Shown piece by piece: positions 16,868 to 24,518 of a stretch of DNA of 64,000 nt. Origin of the DNA: Burkholderia glumae LMG 2196 = ATCC 33617 (GTDB lineage: Bacteria; Pseudomonadota; Gammaproteobacteria; Burkholderiales; Burkholderiaceae). The position numbers and the translations under genes are program-made. The stretch is from NCBI RefSeq assembly GCF_000960995.1, contig NZ_CP009435.1, positions 1,984,001 through 2,048,000 on the forward strand, given 5' to 3'. The notes under the pieces are model-generated. The model saw only the letters and a program-made list of their open reading frames with translations. It was not told the origin of the DNA and searched no databases. Positions within the stretch are counted from its first letter, which is position 1, and the number at the start of each line of letters is the position of its first letter.

Positions 16868-17353
16868 CTACTGCGACAGCGCCTTGGCCGCCTGCACCTG
16901 CGATTCGAAGTAGGTCTGGAACGACAGCGCGAGTCCCGTCATCAGCAGGAACGCGCCGATCAGCAGCGAGAAGATCACCACCAGCACGACCGTCCAGCCC
17001 GACTGGCTGTGGCGGCCGGTGCCGGCATTGAAGCGCGCGTCCCAGCGGTCGTCGGGGCGCAGCCCGTAGACGATCGCGGCCAGGAATGCTGCCAGCAGCG
17101 AGATCGCGCCCGGCACGGCGAGGCACCAGCCGAGCCCGGACGCGCGCTCGGTGGCGGCGAGCAGCAGCATGCCGCGCGCGCCGAGCAGCGTGCCGGCCAG
17201 ATGCGCCCAGCCGGCCGGGTCGCGGTGTCCGTGCAGGTAGAAGCGATGCGCGCCGAACGCACCGAGCAGGAACGAGAGCGCGGCGGCCAGCGTCTTCGAG
17301 CGAAAGCGTGGCGGATGCGCAGCGGGCAGGGAGCGCGACGGCTGGCTGGACAT
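16868..17353 (-). CDS. TM2-domain membrane protein
   Basis: A 161-residue membrane protein. It begins with a basic Pro-rich tail, then the TM2 signature KTLAAALSFLLGAFGAHRFYLHG (about 20-42), further hydrophobic segments, and a strong C-terminal membrane helix (WTVVLVVIFSLLIGAFLLMTGLAL). TM2 proteins have two or more membrane helices and no settled function in bacteria. It is convergent with the radical SAM gene and separated from it by 22 bases. Confidence 0.82.
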   Translation of the reverse strand: MSSQPSRSLPAAHPPRFRSKTLAAALSFLLGAFGAHRFYLHGHRDPAGWAHLAGTLLGARGMLLLAATERASGLGWCLAVPGAISLLAAFLAAIVYGLRPDDRWDARFNAGTGRHSQSGWTVVLVVIFSLLIGAFLLMTGLALSFQTYFESQVQAAKALSQ

Positions 17354-17468
17354 GACGATTCGTTAGGAAAGATCCGATAGCAAAGGCGAGGCGGGCAAGG
17401 CGTGGCGCCGCGGCCGCAGCGCCTGCCTCATTCTACGCCGCGTCGAAAGCCGCGCTCCGCTGCCGCCG

Positions 17469-18620
17469 TCAGTGCCCGGTATACGTGATTCGATAGATCG
17501 CGCCCGCGTAATCGTCGCTGACGAGCAGCGAGCCGTCCGGCAGCGGCAGCACGTCGGCGGGCCGGCCCCAGACGCTGCCGTCGGGTTGCAGCCAGCCCTG
17601 CGCGAACACCTGCATGCGCGCGCCGCGGCCGTCCGGCCCGGCGGTCACGCTCACCACGCGATAGCCGACCTTGCTGCTGCGGTTCCATGAACCGTGCTCG
17701 GCGATGAAGATCGCATCGCGATACCCGGCCGGGAACATCGCACCGCGGTAGAAGCGCATGCCGAGCGCCGCCACGTGCGCGCCGAGCTTGAGCACCGGCG
17801 GCGTGAAGCTGCTGCATGGATGGCCCTTGCCGTATTGCGGGTCCGGCACGTCGCCGGCATGGCAATACGGATAGCCGAAGTCGAGGCCCGCGCGCGGCGC
17901 GTAATTCAGCTCGTCGTCGGGCACGTCGTCGCCGAGCATGTCGCGGCCGTTGTCGGTGAACCACAGCGCGTGCGTCGCCGGATGCCAGTCGAAGCCGACG
18001 GTGTTGCGGATGCCGCGCGCGAACACTTGATAATCGCTGCCGTCCGGGTTCATCCGGCCGAGCATCGCGTAGCGGTCGCGATCGGGCCCGCAGATGTTGC
18101 AGGGCGCACCGGTCGGCACATAGAGCTTGCCGTCCGGTCCGAACGCGATGAATTTCCAGCCGTGCTGCCGCTCGGACGGCAGCGCGTCGGTCACCACCAC
18201 CGGCTTGGGCGGCGTGGCCAGCTTCGCGTCGATGTCGTCGAGCCGCAGGATTCGCGAGATCGCCGAGATGTAGAGCGCGCCGTCGCGGTAAGCCACGCCG
18301 ACCGGCATATCGAGCCCGGAGGCAACCACGTGGCGGCCGGTGACGCGGCCCCGGTCGACCGTCAGCGCATGGACGACGCCGTCGGTCGAGCCGACGTAGA
18401 GGACGCCGCGCGGCGACCAGGCCATTTCGCGTGCGGTCGGCACGTCGGCGGCGAACAGCTCGACCTGGAAGCCGGGCGGTACGCGCAGCCGCTCGACGGG
18501 CGGGGCGGCGCGGCTGTCGGCGGCGGTCGCGGCGAGCGCGAGACAGGCGGCGCCGGCCGCCTGCAGGCAGCGGCGCAGGGCGGCGAGCGAACGGCGGCGG
18601 GCGGAAACGGTCGGGCGCAT
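17469..18620 (-). CDS. PQQ-dependent sugar (sorbosone-type) dehydrogenase, exported
   Basis: A 383-residue protein with a signal peptide (about 1-37, ending DSRA/A) and a six-bladed beta-propeller of the GDH-B/sorbosone dehydrogenase family: VPPGFQVELFAADVPTAREMAWSP, GRMNPDGSDYQVFARGIRNTVGFDWHP, FTDNGRDMLGDDVPDDELN and FIAEHGSWNRSSKVGYRV. Family members oxidise aldoses in the periplasm using PQQ. No PQQ synthesis genes are in the window, so the cofactor and substrate are inferred from family only. It is divergent from rpsP. Confidence 0.85.
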   Translation of the reverse strand: MRPTVSARRRSLAALRRCLQAAGAACLALAATAADSRAAPPVERLRVPPGFQVELFAADVPTAREMAWSPRGVLYVGSTDGVVHALTVDRGRVTGRHVVASGLDMPVGVAYRDGALYISAISRILRLDDIDAKLATPPKPVVVTDALPSERQHGWKFIAFGPDGKLYVPTGAPCNICGPDRDRYAMLGRMNPDGSDYQVFARGIRNTVGFDWHPATHALWFTDNGRDMLGDDVPDDELNYAPRAGLDFGYPYCHAGDVPDPQYGKGHPCSSFTPPVLKLGAHVAALGMRFYRGAMFPAGYRDAIFIAEHGSWNRSSKVGYRVVSVTAGPDGRGARMQVFAQGWLQPDGSVWGRPADVLPLPDGSLLVSDDYAGAIYRITYTGH

Positions 18621-18747
18621 GGCGGAGCAGGGCGGGAGCGTGCGCGAGGCACCATGCCGGGATTGTAGGAGCTTGCGCGCGGATCGGCAGGCGCTGCACC
18701 GCAGCGCCTCGCGAGCCGTCTTTTTTGCGGCATGCCACGGTAAGTGT

Positions 18748-18776
18748 TTGTTATGCCGCTGGTTTCCAGCTATAAT
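18748..18776 (+). promoter_or_regulatory. Sigma70 promoter of the rpsP-rimM-trmD-rplS operon
   Basis: -35 TTGTTA (18748-18753), 17-base spacer, -10 TATAAT (18771-18776, a perfect hexamer). The predicted start near 18784 gives a 40-base leader before rpsP. This is one of the best promoter matches in the window and fits a highly expressed ribosomal operon. Confidence 0.85.
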
Positions 18777-18822
18777 CGCTCGTTTCAGCAGTTTCGAACC
18801 CGGTTTTCCCGAAGGATTTCAT

Positions 18823-19077
18823 ATGGTTATCATCCGTCTGGCTCGCGGCGGCTCGAAGAAGCGCCCGTTCTACAACATCGTTGCCACCGATTCGCGCAAT
18901 CGTCGTGACGGCCGCTTCATCGAACGCGTCGGCTTCTACAACCCGGTCGCGACGAAGGGCGAATCGCTGCGTATCGCTCAGGATCGCCTGACGTACTGGC
19001 AAGGCGTTGGCGCGCAACTGTCGCCCACCGTCGCTCGCCTCGTGAAGGAAGCGCAAAAGGCGCAGCCGGCTGCCTGA
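18823..19077 (+). CDS. rpsP: 30S ribosomal protein S16
   Basis: An 84-residue 30S assembly protein (MVIIRLARGGSKKRPFYNIVATDSRNRRDGRF), a complete match in length and sequence to betaproteobacterial S16. A GAAGGA ribosome site precedes the ATG at 18823. First gene of the rpsP-rimM-trmD-rplS operon. Confidence 0.98.
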   Translation: MVIIRLARGGSKKRPFYNIVATDSRNRRDGRFIERVGFYNPVATKGESLRIAQDRLTYWQGVGAQLSPTVARLVKEAQKAQPAA

Positions 19078-19120
19078 CATGGCACGGTTTTCCGGTGGTC
19101 GCGGCCGCGAGGTGGTCTGA

Positions 19121-19834
19121 ATGTCCGGTCACGATTCATCCGGCGATGCAAAGCGCGGCACACGCGAAGCTTCGCAGTTTGGTGTGTTCGTCCGCAAGCC
19201 GGTCGAGCGCGCGTCCGCCAAGGGCGGCGCGAGGCCGGAAGCAGCAAGCGGGAACCCGGGGCATGCCTCGGCCAGCATCGAGCCGGTGCAGTCCTGGCCT
19301 GACGATGCGGTCGAGGTCGGCGCGATCGTCGATGCCTATGGCCTGAAAGGCTGGGTCAAGATCCTGCCCCACGCGGGCGCGGGCCGCGGCGGCGATGCGC
19401 TGCTGAAGGCGCGCCTCTGGTGGCTGCGCAAGGATGCCGAAAGCCTGTGCGCGCAGATCACGCAGTCGAAGTTGCATGCCGATACCGTCGTCGCGCATCC
19501 GGCCGGCCTGGCCGATCGCGATCAGGCGCTGGCACTGCGCGGCTACCGCGTGTTCGTGCGCCGTGAGGATTTTCCGGCGCTCGACACCGACGAATTTTAC
19601 TGGGTCGATCTGATCGGCCTGGAAGTGGTCAACGAGGCGGGCACCGCGCTCGGCCGCGTCGGCGACATGATCGACAACGGCGTGCATTCGATCATGCGGG
19701 TCGACTATCCGGCCAGCGGCAAGGACGGGCGCCCGGTCACCGGCGAGCGGCTGATTCCGTTCGTCGGCGTGTACGTGAAAACGGTCGATCAGGCGGCGAA
19801 GCGCATCGTCGTCGACTGGGAAGCCGATTACTGA
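19121..19834 (+). CDS. rimM: Ribosome maturation factor RimM
   Basis: Assists maturation of the 30S head by binding S19. It is 237 residues, longer than the roughly 175 of other bacteria because of about 60 extra hydrophilic N-terminal residues (Gly/Ala/Ser/Lys-rich) before the conserved VEVGAIVDAYGLKGWVKI. The C-terminal PRC barrel has EFYWVDLIGLEVVNEAGTALGRVGDMIDNG. No ATG lies between 19121 and the conserved core, so the extension is probably real or a non-ATG start is used. Confidence 0.95.
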   Translation: MSGHDSSGDAKRGTREASQFGVFVRKPVERASAKGGARPEAASGNPGHASASIEPVQSWPDDAVEVGAIVDAYGLKGWVKILPHAGAGRGGDALLKARLWWLRKDAESLCAQITQSKLHADTVVAHPAGLADRDQALALRGYRVFVRREDFPALDTDEFYWVDLIGLEVVNEAGTALGRVGDMIDNGVHSIMRVDYPASGKDGRPVTGERLIPFVGVYVKTVDQAAKRIVVDWEADY

Positions 19835-19835
19835 A

Positions 19836-20633
19836 ATGAATGACGCCGAGGCGCGCGCGATGCAGTTCGATGTCGTCACGCTCTTTCCCGAGATGTTCGC
19901 CGCGCTGACCGACTGGGGCATTACCAGCCGGGCCGTGAAGCAGGGGCGTTTCGGGTTGCGCACGTGGAATCCGCGCGATTTCACCACGGACAACTACCGG
20001 ACGGTCGACGACCGCCCCTACGGCGGCGGTCCCGGCATGGTGATGATCCCGAAGCCGCTCGAGGCGGCGATCGGCGCGGCGAAGGCCGCGCAGGCCGCCC
20101 AGGGCATCGCCGCGACGCGGGTCGTGATGATGTCGCCGCAAGGCGCGCCGCTCACGCACGAACGCGTGATGCGGATGGTCGACGAGCCCGGTGTGGTATT
20201 GCTGTGCGGCCGCTACGAGGCGATCGACCAGCGTTTGCTCGATCGCTGCGTGGACGAGGAAATCAGCCTCGGCGATTTCGTGCTGTCGGGCGGCGAACTG
20301 CCGGCGATGGCGCTGATGGATGCGGTGGTGCGCCAGTTGCCCGGCGTCCTGAATGATACGCAGTCGGCCGTGCAGGACAGTTTCGTCGACGGCCTGCTTG
20401 ATTGCCCGCATTACACGCGGCCCGAGGAGTACGAGGGCGCGCGGGTGCCCGACGTGCTGCTCGGCGGCCATCATGCCGAGATCGAGAAGTGGCGGCGCCA
20501 GGAAGCGCTGCGCAACACGTGGCAGAAGCGCCCGGACCTGATCGCACGGGCGCGCAGCAAGCAGTTGTTGAGCCGGGCCGACGAGGCCTGGCTGGCAAGT
20601 CTCGCGAAGGCCGCGAAGCAAGCCTCGAACTGA
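19836..20633 (+). CDS. trmD: tRNA (guanine-N1)-methyltransferase TrmD
   Basis: Makes m1G37 in tRNAs reading CCN, CUN and CGG, preventing +1 frameshifts. The 265 residues show the SPOUT knot motifs: MQFDVVTLFPEMF, DDRPYGGGPGMVM, LLCGRYEAIDQR, and EISLGDFVLSGGELPAMALMDAVVR. I use the ATG at 19836, two bases after the rimM stop; the ATG at 19860 (MQFDVV) matches the start of shorter homologues and is an alternative. Confidence 0.96.
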   Translation: MNDAEARAMQFDVVTLFPEMFAALTDWGITSRAVKQGRFGLRTWNPRDFTTDNYRTVDDRPYGGGPGMVMIPKPLEAAIGAAKAAQAAQGIAATRVVMMSPQGAPLTHERVMRMVDEPGVVLLCGRYEAIDQRLLDRCVDEEISLGDFVLSGGELPAMALMDAVVRQLPGVLNDTQSAVQDSFVDGLLDCPHYTRPEEYEGARVPDVLLGGHHAEIEKWRRQEALRNTWQKRPDLIARARSKQLLSRADEAWLASLAKAAKQASN

Positions 20634-20769
20634 GGCGTGCTCGCGGCGGACCGGGAACCAGGCGGTGGCGCGCATGCGTGCGCGGCACCAGTTGTGAATC
20701 CATCCTCTATCGGGGCCAGGTCCGGACCGGACAGGCGCAAACGCCGACACGATGGCATTGGGAGCAGTC

Positions 20770-21159
20770 ATGAATCTGATCGCAAAACTTGAGCAGGAAG
20801 AGATCGAGCGCGCGCTCGCAGGCAAGACGATCCCCGAATTCGCCCCCGGCGATACGGTGATCGTGAACGTGAACGTGGTGGAAGGTAACCGCAAGCGCGT
20901 TCAGGCTTACGAAGGCGTGGTGATCGCGAAGCGCAACCGTGGCCTCAACTCGTCGTTCATCGTCCGCAAGATTTCGTCGGGCGAAGGCGTCGAGCGTACG
21001 TTCCAGACGTACTCGCCGCTGCTCGCGAGCATCGTCGTCAAGCGCCGCGGCGATGTCCGCCGTGCGAAGCTGTACTACCTGCGCGAGCGTTCGGGCAAGT
21101 CGGCTCGAATCAAGGAAAAGCTGGTGTCGAAGGATCGCGCCGCGGCCCAGCAGGCGTAA
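20770..21159 (+). CDS. rplS: 50S ribosomal protein L19
   Basis: 129-residue protein at the 30S-50S interface (MNLIAKLEQEEIERALAGKTIPEFAPGDTV). A GGGAGCAG ribosome site precedes the ATG at 20770. The 136 bases after trmD contain no other gene. A strong terminator follows, closing the operon. Confidence 0.98.
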   Translation: MNLIAKLEQEEIERALAGKTIPEFAPGDTVIVNVNVVEGNRKRVQAYEGVVIAKRNRGLNSSFIVRKISSGEGVERTFQTYSPLLASIVVKRRGDVRRAKLYYLRERSGKSARIKEKLVSKDRAAAQQA

Positions 21160-21170
21160 ATGCTGTAAGG

Positions 21171-21198
21171 AAAAAGCACCCTTCCGGGTGCTTTTTTT
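21171..21198 (+). terminator. Rho-independent terminator of the rpsP operon
   Basis: A5-GCACCC, TTCC loop, GGGTGC-T7: textbook hairpin and T run directly after rplS. Confidence 0.93.
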
Positions 21199-21247
21199 AT
21201 TCCGGCGCGACAATACGGTTCCGTCTGACTTTTCCGCGAGCGAGCCT

Positions 21248-21934
21248 GTGATACGCCGTCCGATCATCGATCCCGAAGTGCTGCCTGTCGAATCGACCGG
21301 CGCCGGCCTGCCGGAAGTGCCGCGCGAGGTTCTCACACCGGCCGGGCTGCGCGAACGTTTCAGCCAGAGCTACGCCTGGACGCAGGAAGCGCACGAGGCG
21401 CGGCAGGTCGATCGCGATCCGCGCGTCGCCGCCGTGCTGGTGCCGCTCGTCGCGCGTGCCGAGGGGCTGACCGTGCTGCTCACGCAGCGCGCCGACCACC
21501 TCACCGATCACGCCGGCCAGATCAGTTTCCCCGGCGGCCGCCACGAACCGGGCGACGCCGACGCGACCGCCACCGCGCTGCGCGAGGCGCACGAGGAGAT
21601 CGCGCTGGGCCACGAGCACGTGGAGGTGCTCGGCGAGTTGCCCGAGTACCTGACCGGCACCGGCTATCGCGTGACGCCGGTGGTCGGCATCGTGCATCCG
21701 CCGTTCACGGTGCAGGCCGACACGCTCGAAGTGGCCGAGATCTTCGAGGTGCCGCTCGCGTTCCTGATGACGCCCGCGCATCACGAGGTGCGGCTCTTCA
21801 AATGGGAGGGCGGCGAGCGTCGTTTTTTTGCGATGCCCTACCCGAACGGGCGCGACGGCGGCCAGTACTTCATCTGGGGCGCTACCGCCGGCATGTTGCG
21901 GAATCTGTATCGCTTCCTGGTCGCGCGCGCCTGA
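21248..21934 (+). CDS. Nudix hydrolase, CoA pyrophosphatase type
   Basis: A 228-residue Nudix enzyme. SFPGGRHEPGDADATATALREAHEEIAL is the CoA-pyrophosphatase variant of the Nudix box (UPF0035 PGG signature upstream, REAHEE metal ligands). Such enzymes split CoA and acyl-CoA into 3',5'-ADP and phosphopantetheine. I start at the GTG at 21248 because it is the first plausible start after the rplS terminator and MIRRPIIDPEVLP matches relatives; the ribosome site is weak. The function within the Nudix family is inferred from the signature. Confidence 0.86.
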   Translation: MIRRPIIDPEVLPVESTGAGLPEVPREVLTPAGLRERFSQSYAWTQEAHEARQVDRDPRVAAVLVPLVARAEGLTVLLTQRADHLTDHAGQISFPGGRHEPGDADATATALREAHEEIALGHEHVEVLGELPEYLTGTGYRVTPVVGIVHPPFTVQADTLEVAEIFEVPLAFLMTPAHHEVRLFKWEGGERRFFAMPYPNGRDGGQYFIWGATAGMLRNLYRFLVARA

Positions 21935-22001
21935 GCCGGCGATGCCGCGCACCGGGCGCGCCGGGGCGGCCCGAAGCATCGGGCGGGTCCGCTGTGCTAT
22001 C

Positions 22002-22023
22002 GTTATGCGAAAAATCGCATAAC
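22002..22023. promoter_or_regulatory. Inverted repeat before the CobD/CbiB-like gene
   Basis: GTTATGCG (22002-22009), AAAAAT, CGCATAAC (22016-22023): a perfect 8-bp inverted repeat 22 bases upstream of the ATG, next to a TATCGT -10-like element. Symmetry and position fit an operator or a 5'-leader hairpin. Confidence 0.45.
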
Positions 22024-22045
22024 CCAGAACGGCACGGCCTTTCGC

Positions 22046-22984
22046 ATGACTTTCTTTTCGGTTCTCCTCGCCCTCATCATCGAGCAGGTGCGCGCGCTGT
22101 CGCCGGGAAATCCGGTGTTCACGCTGTTCCAGCTACATGCGCAAGCCGCCGCGCATGGCTTCGACGCCGGCAAGAACAAGCATGGCGTGCTGGCCTGGCT
22201 GGTGGTGGTGGTGCCATGGGTGCTGGCCGTGGCGCTCGTCTATTACCTGCTGTTCAAGCTCAGCTTCGCGTTCGCGTTCGCCTGGAACGTGGTGGTGGTC
22301 TATTTCACGCTCGGTTTCCGGCAGTTCAGCCATTACTTCACCGATATTCACCTCGCGCTCAACAACGACGACGTACCGCGTGCGCGCGAAGTGCTCAACG
22401 AATGGACCGGACTCGACACCGTGGACATGCCCGTCGGCGAGATCGTCCGACACACGCTGATCCACGCCGTGATCGCCTCGCATCGCCATGTGTTCGGCGT
22501 GTTCTTCTGGTTCGTGCTGCCCTTGGGCCCGGCGGGCGCCGTGCTGTACCGGATCGCCGAATATCTGTCGCGCAGCTGGTCGGTGCCGGGCGACGATCGC
22601 ACCGCCGCATTCTCGAATTTCGCGCAGCGCGCGTTCTTCGTGATCGACTGGATCCCCTCGCGGCTGACCGCGCTCGGCTTCGCGATCGTCGGCAATTTCG
22701 AGGACGCGATCTACGCGTGGCGCAACCATACGCGACAATGGCCCGACTCGAACGACGGCGTGCTGCTGGCCTCCGGCAGCGGCGCGCTCGGTGCGCGGCT
22801 GGCCGGCCCGCTCGCCGAGCCGTCGAGCGTCGACGCGCTCGCGGTCGGCGACAGCGGCCCGCTCGCGGTCGGCGACGACTGCACGCCGCGCACGCTGCAA
22901 TCGGCGGTCGGCCTCGTCTGGCGCGCCGTGATCCTGTGGATGATCCTGCTGCTGATGCTGACGCTGGCGGTCTGGGTGTCGTGA
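22046..22984 (+). CDS. CobD/CbiB-family membrane protein
   Basis: A 312-residue integral membrane protein with an N-terminal MTFFSVLLALIIEQVRAL, two close hydrophobic segments (about 48-95), conserved DIHLALNNDDVPRAREVLNEWTG, HTLIHAVIASHRHVFGVFFWFVLPLGPAGAVLYRIAEYLSRSW, and a C-terminal helix. Its closest recognisable family is CobD/CbiB, which attaches aminopropanol to cobyric acid, but no cobalamin genes are nearby and the AmpE-like relatives have other roles. I would not assign a B12 function. A terminator follows. Confidence 0.75.
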   Translation: MTFFSVLLALIIEQVRALSPGNPVFTLFQLHAQAAAHGFDAGKNKHGVLAWLVVVVPWVLAVALVYYLLFKLSFAFAFAWNVVVVYFTLGFRQFSHYFTDIHLALNNDDVPRAREVLNEWTGLDTVDMPVGEIVRHTLIHAVIASHRHVFGVFFWFVLPLGPAGAVLYRIAEYLSRSWSVPGDDRTAAFSNFAQRAFFVIDWIPSRLTALGFAIVGNFEDAIYAWRNHTRQWPDSNDGVLLASGSGALGARLAGPLAEPSSVDALAVGDSGPLAVGDDCTPRTLQSAVGLVWRAVILWMILLLMLTLAVWVS

Positions 22985-23022
22985 CCGCGCGGCGCCGGAG
23001 CGCGTGCCGCGGACATCGGAAC

Positions 23023-23046
23023 AGCCGGCCGACGCGCCGGCTTTTT
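23023..23046 (+). terminator. Rho-independent terminator after the CobD/CbiB-like gene
   Basis: AGCCGGC (23023-23029), 6-base loop, GCCGGCT (23036-23042), then T4. Confidence 0.8.
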
Positions 23047-23196
23047 CGTTGATGGCGGCGCCGGCCGGCGTGCCTTGCTTTGTCTCGGTGCAGTCCGGGC
23101 AGCCCGAGCCGCCCCTGGCCTGAAACACGAGGCCCGCGGCTGAGCTGAGCGCCGGGTGCTCGGCTTGCGCCGTCCTTGCCCGCTCGCCGGCGTGCG

Positions 23197-23532
23197 CTAC
23201 CGCCCCGGCGCTGCCTCGTCGTCGCGCGGGTCGCGGATGCGCGCGCAGCGCCAGCAGGCCGTGAACTGGGCTTCGAGCCACTCGCCGCAGCCGCCGCAAT
23301 GCCAGCGCGGCGCGCCGGCGGGCGGTCCGGCGGTGGCGCCGGCGAGCAGCCGCCGCGCGAGCGCGGTGTCGCGCTCGTCGTGCAGCCAGATTTCCGGGGC
23401 GCACTGATCGGGCGGCAGCCCGCCGAGCGCGCCGGTGGCGAAGCGGTTGTGCAGTTCGCAACCGATGCCGGCCGCGCTCAGCAGGTTCACCCAGTGATGG
23501 GCGGTGGCGAGATCGGGGGCCGTGAAGCGCAT
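23197..23532 (-). CDS. DUF2007-type protein with C-terminal zinc ribbon
   Basis: A 111-residue protein starting MRFTAPDLATAHHWVNLLSAAGIGCELHN, which matches the DUF2007 'putative signal transducing' fold (a small PII-like domain), followed by CGGC...CWRC near the C-terminus, a probable zinc-binding pair. No function is established. It lies just downstream of rsgA on the same strand (32-base gap) and may be cotranscribed. The frame is open much further upstream across rsgA, but only this start gives the family alignment. Confidence 0.75.
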   Translation of the reverse strand: MRFTAPDLATAHHWVNLLSAAGIGCELHNRFATGALGGLPPDQCAPEIWLHDERDTALARRLLAGATAGPPAGAPRWHCGGCGEWLEAQFTACWRCARIRDPRDDEAAPGR

Positions 23533-23564
23533 CGCGAAAGGCGGCGGGGCGGCAGGCGGCGCGC

Positions 23565-24518
23565 TCAGCGCACGATCTGGCTCGCCTCGTGGACGAGCTG
23601 CGCGTAGAGCGCGTGGCGCGATTTCGCGATCCGCCCATCCTCGACGGCGGCGAGGATCGCGCAGCCCGGTTCGTGCAGATGATGGCAGTTGTAGAAGCGG
23701 CAGTCGGCCAGCAGCGGCCGGAACTCCGGGAACGCGCGTTCGAGCCGGCCTTCCGTCAGGTGATAGAGCCCGAACTCCTGGAATCCCGGCGAATCGATCA
23801 GCGCGCCGCCATCGGCGAGCGGATAGAGCCGCGTGAAGGTGGTGGTGTGCCGGCCGCTGTTTAGCGCCGCCGAGATCTCGCGCGTGGCCGCCTCGGCCTC
23901 CGGCACGATCAGGTTCACGAGCGTCGACTTGCCCATCCCCGACTGGCCGAGCAGGATCGTCGAATGGCCGGCCAGGCGCGGCATCAGCAGCGCGAGTGCC
24001 GCGTCGGGCGCGCCCTTCACCGACAGCTCCACCACGTCGTAGCCGAGCGCGCGGTACGGCGCAAGCCGCTCGCGCGCGACCGGCAGCGCGGCGGCGACGT
24101 CGATCTTGTTGAGCACCACGATCGGCTTGAGCGCGTTGGCCTCGGCCGCGATCAGCGCGCGGCCGAGCAGGTCTTCGCTGAAGTACGGCTCGGTGGCGAG
24201 CACGATCAGCAACTGGTCGAGGTTCGCGGCGAACAGCTTCGACTTGAACTGGTCCGAGCGGTAGAGCAAGTTGCGGCGCTCGCCGATCTCGACGATCACG
24301 CCCTGGTCGGCCGAGCTCTGCTCGTAGAACACGCGATCGCCGACCGCCACCTCGCTCTTCTTGCCGCGCGGAAAGCACTGCAGCATCGGGCCGCCGGCGG
24401 CCGGCGCGACGAGATAATGGCGCCCGTGCGCGGCGATCACGCGCCCTTCGAGGCGCCCGGCGCCGGGCGCGCCCGCTTTGGCCGGCCGGGCCGGCGCATT
24501 CTGGCGGCCGCGCGTCAT
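23565..24518 (-). CDS. rsgA: Small ribosomal subunit biogenesis GTPase RsgA
   Basis: Circularly permuted GTPase that checks late 30S maturation. Of 317 residues, an OB-fold lies at about 20-85, then the G motifs in permuted order: NKID (137-140), GQSGMGKST (191-199), DSPG (242-245), then a zinc knuckle CRFYNCHHLHEPGC. The start codon overlaps the stop of the upstream M48 peptidase gene by four bases (ATGA), so the two are translationally coupled. The first 20 residues are low-complexity Ala/Pro/Arg. Confidence 0.96.
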   Translation of the reverse strand: MTRGRQNAPARPAKAGAPGAGRLEGRVIAAHGRHYLVAPAAGGPMLQCFPRGKKSEVAVGDRVFYEQSSADQGVIVEIGERRNLLYRSDQFKSKLFAANLDQLLIVLATEPYFSEDLLGRALIAAEANALKPIVVLNKIDVAAALPVARERLAPYRALGYDVVELSVKGAPDAALALLMPRLAGHSTILLGQSGMGKSTLVNLIVPEAEAATREISAALNSGRHTTTFTRLYPLADGGALIDSPGFQEFGLYHLTEGRLERAFPEFRPLLADCRFYNCHHLHEPGCAILAAVEDGRIAKSRHALYAQLVHEASQIVR

